7,604 bases of DNA from Candidatus Glassiibacteriota bacterium (GTDB lineage Bacteria > Gemmatimonadota > Glassbacteria > GWA2-58-10): NCBI GenBank assembly GCA_016934095.1, contig JAFGTO010000046.1, positions 1 to 7,604 of the forward strand. The letters are read 5' to 3'. The translations under genes were made by a program, and so were the position numbers. A model generated the notes under the pieces. The model saw only the letters and a program-made list of their open reading frames with translations. It had not been told where the DNA came from and searched no databases. Positions within the stretch are counted from its first letter, which is position 1. Each line of letters starts with the position of its first letter. This document shows positions 6,237-7,604 of the stretch, piece by piece.

Positions 6237-7604
6237 TCAGGGGCTGCAGCCGCGGTCCAGGAAGCTCCTTTCGAAAAAGTAGACCTGGCCGCTTTCCGCG
6301 CCGATAAGCAGGTCCAGCCTGCCGTCCCCGTTGAAGTCCACGGCCTCGGGTGTAGCGGTATGCCAACCGAGCTTGACCGGTATTCCGCCGCGGTTGAGCA
6401 CTGATCCCCGCCGCTTGAAAACATGACGGCTGTCCGTGCCGATATTCTCCAGCCAGTCGATATGTGAAAACCCTCCCCTGCCTGTTTTCTCCACCCTGTA
6501 GGATTCCGCCATCCGGGAGGTGCCGAACAGCAGGTCCCGGTCGCCGTCCCCGTCCCAGTCGGCCAGGTTCAGCTTGATACGGCCGCTGTGGACATGCCCG
6601 TCGATCGGCTCTCCATCCAGCTTGACCGGCTCCCCCCGGTCGTCCATGAACGGAGTCCCGGCTTTGAGGTCGTTTCCCCTGCCGGTGCGCTCGAACCAGC
6701 ACAACTGCCCCCAGCGGTCGAGGGTAACCAGGTCGGGGAGCCCATCCTGATTGATGTCGCACACTTCCGGCCTGACCCGCCAGACAGTGCGCAGGGTGTC
6801 GCCGAGACAGGTCAGCACTTCCAGGCCGGCGAAGCGCGGCTCATTGTCTCCCAGGCCGGCCATGAAGTAATAGATGCCTCGACTGCCCGAGAACAAGATG
6901 TCCAGGTCGCCGTCCCTGTCCCAGTCCGCCAGATTCGGGCTGGTGTAACCATAAGCCGCCTCGACCGGACCCTGGGGCGAGCCGGTGGGCCCTGCAGGCA
7001 GATAGACTCTCTCGCCGCCGGCCTCGAGCAGCTGGCCGGGGCCGAAAACCGGGCAGTCTCCGGAGCCCGTTCCCGGAAAGAAAGTGAGGTAGGCATCTTC
7101 GTTGCCCACCACCAGGTCCAGGACACGGTCGCCGTTCAGGTCACCCACGGATGGCACCGAAAAATTACCTGCCGAAAGCAGGGGACCGCGGCACTCCAGG
7201 CGGACCGGCTCCCGGAAAGGGAAACCCGTTGAGAGCTTTTCCCTGTCCGCTTCGAGCCGGAGGATGAAGCTCGATTCGGTAACCAGGAACAGCCCCAAGT
7301 CAGGATGGCCTGCGAGAAAGCCTCCTGCCACGGGGCTCAAGCCGGCGTGGGGGAAACGCCTGCAGCCGAGAGGCTCCCAGCGGGGCGAGCCGCCTCCGCC
7401 GCTGTTGCTGAAGAGGAACAAGTTGCCGACCCGGTCGGTAAGCGCCAGGTCCAGGTCGCCGTCCCAGTCACAGTCCCCGGCGGCCAGGTCCAGCGAGCCC
7501 ACCGTCTCCTCCAGCATTGAAGGGCCGATCAGCTCGACAGGTCCGGCAAAACGCATTCCGCCAGTACCTTTGCGCCAGAATACCCGGTTTTCCCCCAGGT
7601 CTCC
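6237..7604 (-). CDS. FG-GAP/VCBS repeat beta-propeller protein (partial, N-terminus off the right edge)
   Basis: The frame is open from the window edge (7604) to a TGA at 6237, giving the last 455 residues. An internal ATG at 7556 is not a convincing start, because the preceding residues (GDLGENRVFWRKGTGG) are already the tail of a repeat. Six Asp-rich calcium-binding loops of the DxDxDGxxD type are visible, counting the first visible residue as 1: DCDWDGDLD (44-52), DLNGDRVLD (155-163), DWDRDGDLD (227-235), DINQDGLPD (283-291), DWDGDGDRD (349-357) and DFNGDGRLD (423-431). Each is followed by a hydrophobic strand and a G-x-hydrophobic strand. Such repeats build an integrin-alpha-like beta-propeller and are usually in extracellular, ligand- or surface-binding proteins. 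A degenerate repeat without the Asp loop lies near 95-117. No signal peptide, enzyme domain or anchor is visible in this part. It converges with the oxidoreductase gene, 65 bases away. Confidence 0.92.
   Translation of the reverse strand, partial: GDLGENRVFWRKGTGGMRFAGPVELIGPSMLEETVGSLDLAAGDCDWDGDLDLALTDRVGNLFLFSNSGGGGSPRWEPLGCRRFPHAGLSPVAGGFLAGHPDLGLFLVTESSFILRLEADREKLSTGFPFREPVRLECRGPLLSAGNFSVPSVGDLNGDRVLDLVVGNEDAYLTFFPGTGSGDCPVFGPGQLLEAGGERVYLPAGPTGSPQGPVEAAYGYTSPNLADWDRDGDLDILFSGSRGIYYFMAGLGDNEPRFAGLEVLTCLGDTLRTVWRVRPEVCDINQDGLPDLVTLDRWGQLCWFERTGRGNDLKAGTPFMDDRGEPVKLDGEPIDGHVHSGRIKLNLADWDGDGDRDLLFGTSRMAESYRVEKTGRGGFSHIDWLENIGTDSRHVFKRRGSVLNRGGIPVKLGWHTATPEAVDFNGDGRLDLLIGAESGQVYFFERSFLDRGCSP
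6539..6567. repeat. DNA copy of an FG-GAP loop-coding repeat (pairs with 6905-6932)
   Basis: GGTCGCCGTCCC-C-GTCCCAGTC followed by GGCCAG is nearly identical to the segment at 6905-6932, with two differences over 28 bases. Both encode the NLADWDxDGD part of two propeller repeats. The nucleotide identity, including third positions, exceeds that of the other repeats and suggests recent duplication or gene conversion between blades. Confidence 0.6.
6905..6932. repeat. DNA copy of an FG-GAP loop-coding repeat (pairs with 6539-6567)
   Basis: This is the partner of the segment at 6539-6567, 366 bases away. A shorter related piece, GGTCGCCGTCCCAGTC, begins at 7454 in the first visible repeat. Confidence 0.6.

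Noticed and set aside
5455..6762. 435-codon open frame on the minus strand
   Set aside because: It overlaps the oxidoreductase gene antisense, runs through the terminator and into the FG-GAP gene in another frame, and has Arg/Gly/Pro-rich composition without domain-like order.
1..7604. CRISPR arrays, tRNA or rRNA genes, transposase or integrase genes
   Set aside because: No regularly spaced repeats, no cloverleaf-type sequence in the gaps and no mobile-element proteins in any plausible frame; every long gap was read.

Overview
The window is a GC-rich, gene-dense piece of bacterial chromosome with five protein genes and no RNA gene, insertion sequence or CRISPR array that I can see. Two of the genes run off the edges. 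Strong Shine-Dalgarno sequences (AAGGAGG, AAAGGA, AGAGGAG) precede all four visible start codons. The gene content is secreted glycosidase-like proteins, a Tat-exported Gfo/Idh/MocA oxidoreductase of the type abundant in PVC-group genomes, a secreted M14 metallopeptidase and an FG-GAP/VCBS propeller protein. This mix is typical of heterotrophic bacteria of the Planctomycetes/Verrucomicrobia/Lentisphaerae or Latescibacteria/Glassbacteria kind. That assignment is an inference from gene style; there is no marker gene to settle it.

Layout. Bases 1-4288 hold three genes on the minus strand, in transcription order: an M14-family zinc carboxypeptidase-like protein (4288 to 3161), a secreted protein with a GHL6-like TIM barrel plus a beta-galactosidase trimerisation-like domain (3070 to 983), and the N-terminal ~297 residues of a third secreted, probably glycosidase-like protein (893 to beyond base 1). 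The gaps between them are 90 and 89 bases, so they may form one operon. Bases 4289-4665 are a divergent intergenic region holding several inverted repeats and a TATAAT-like box. Bases 4666-6171 on the plus strand encode the Tat-exported oxidoreductase. Bases 6237-7604 on the minus strand encode the C-terminal part of an FG-GAP repeat protein that begins outside the window. The two last genes converge on a short gap with a hairpin whose T-tract serves the minus-strand gene.

How the genes may work together. All five products are secreted, or look it: three have Sec-type signal peptides, one has a Tat signal, and the propeller family is normally extracellular. Two putative carbohydrate-active proteins next to a metallopeptidase and a sugar-type oxidoreductase suggest a small locus for attacking extracellular or periplasmic glycans or glycopeptides. 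This is inferred from neighbourhood only. No transporter, SusCD pair or dedicated regulator lies in the window to prove it. I found no clear new defence or mobile system. The points most worth a second look are the altered substrate-pocket residues of the M14 protein, the altered active-site motif of the oxidoreductase, and a repeated dyad element in the divergent intergenic region.
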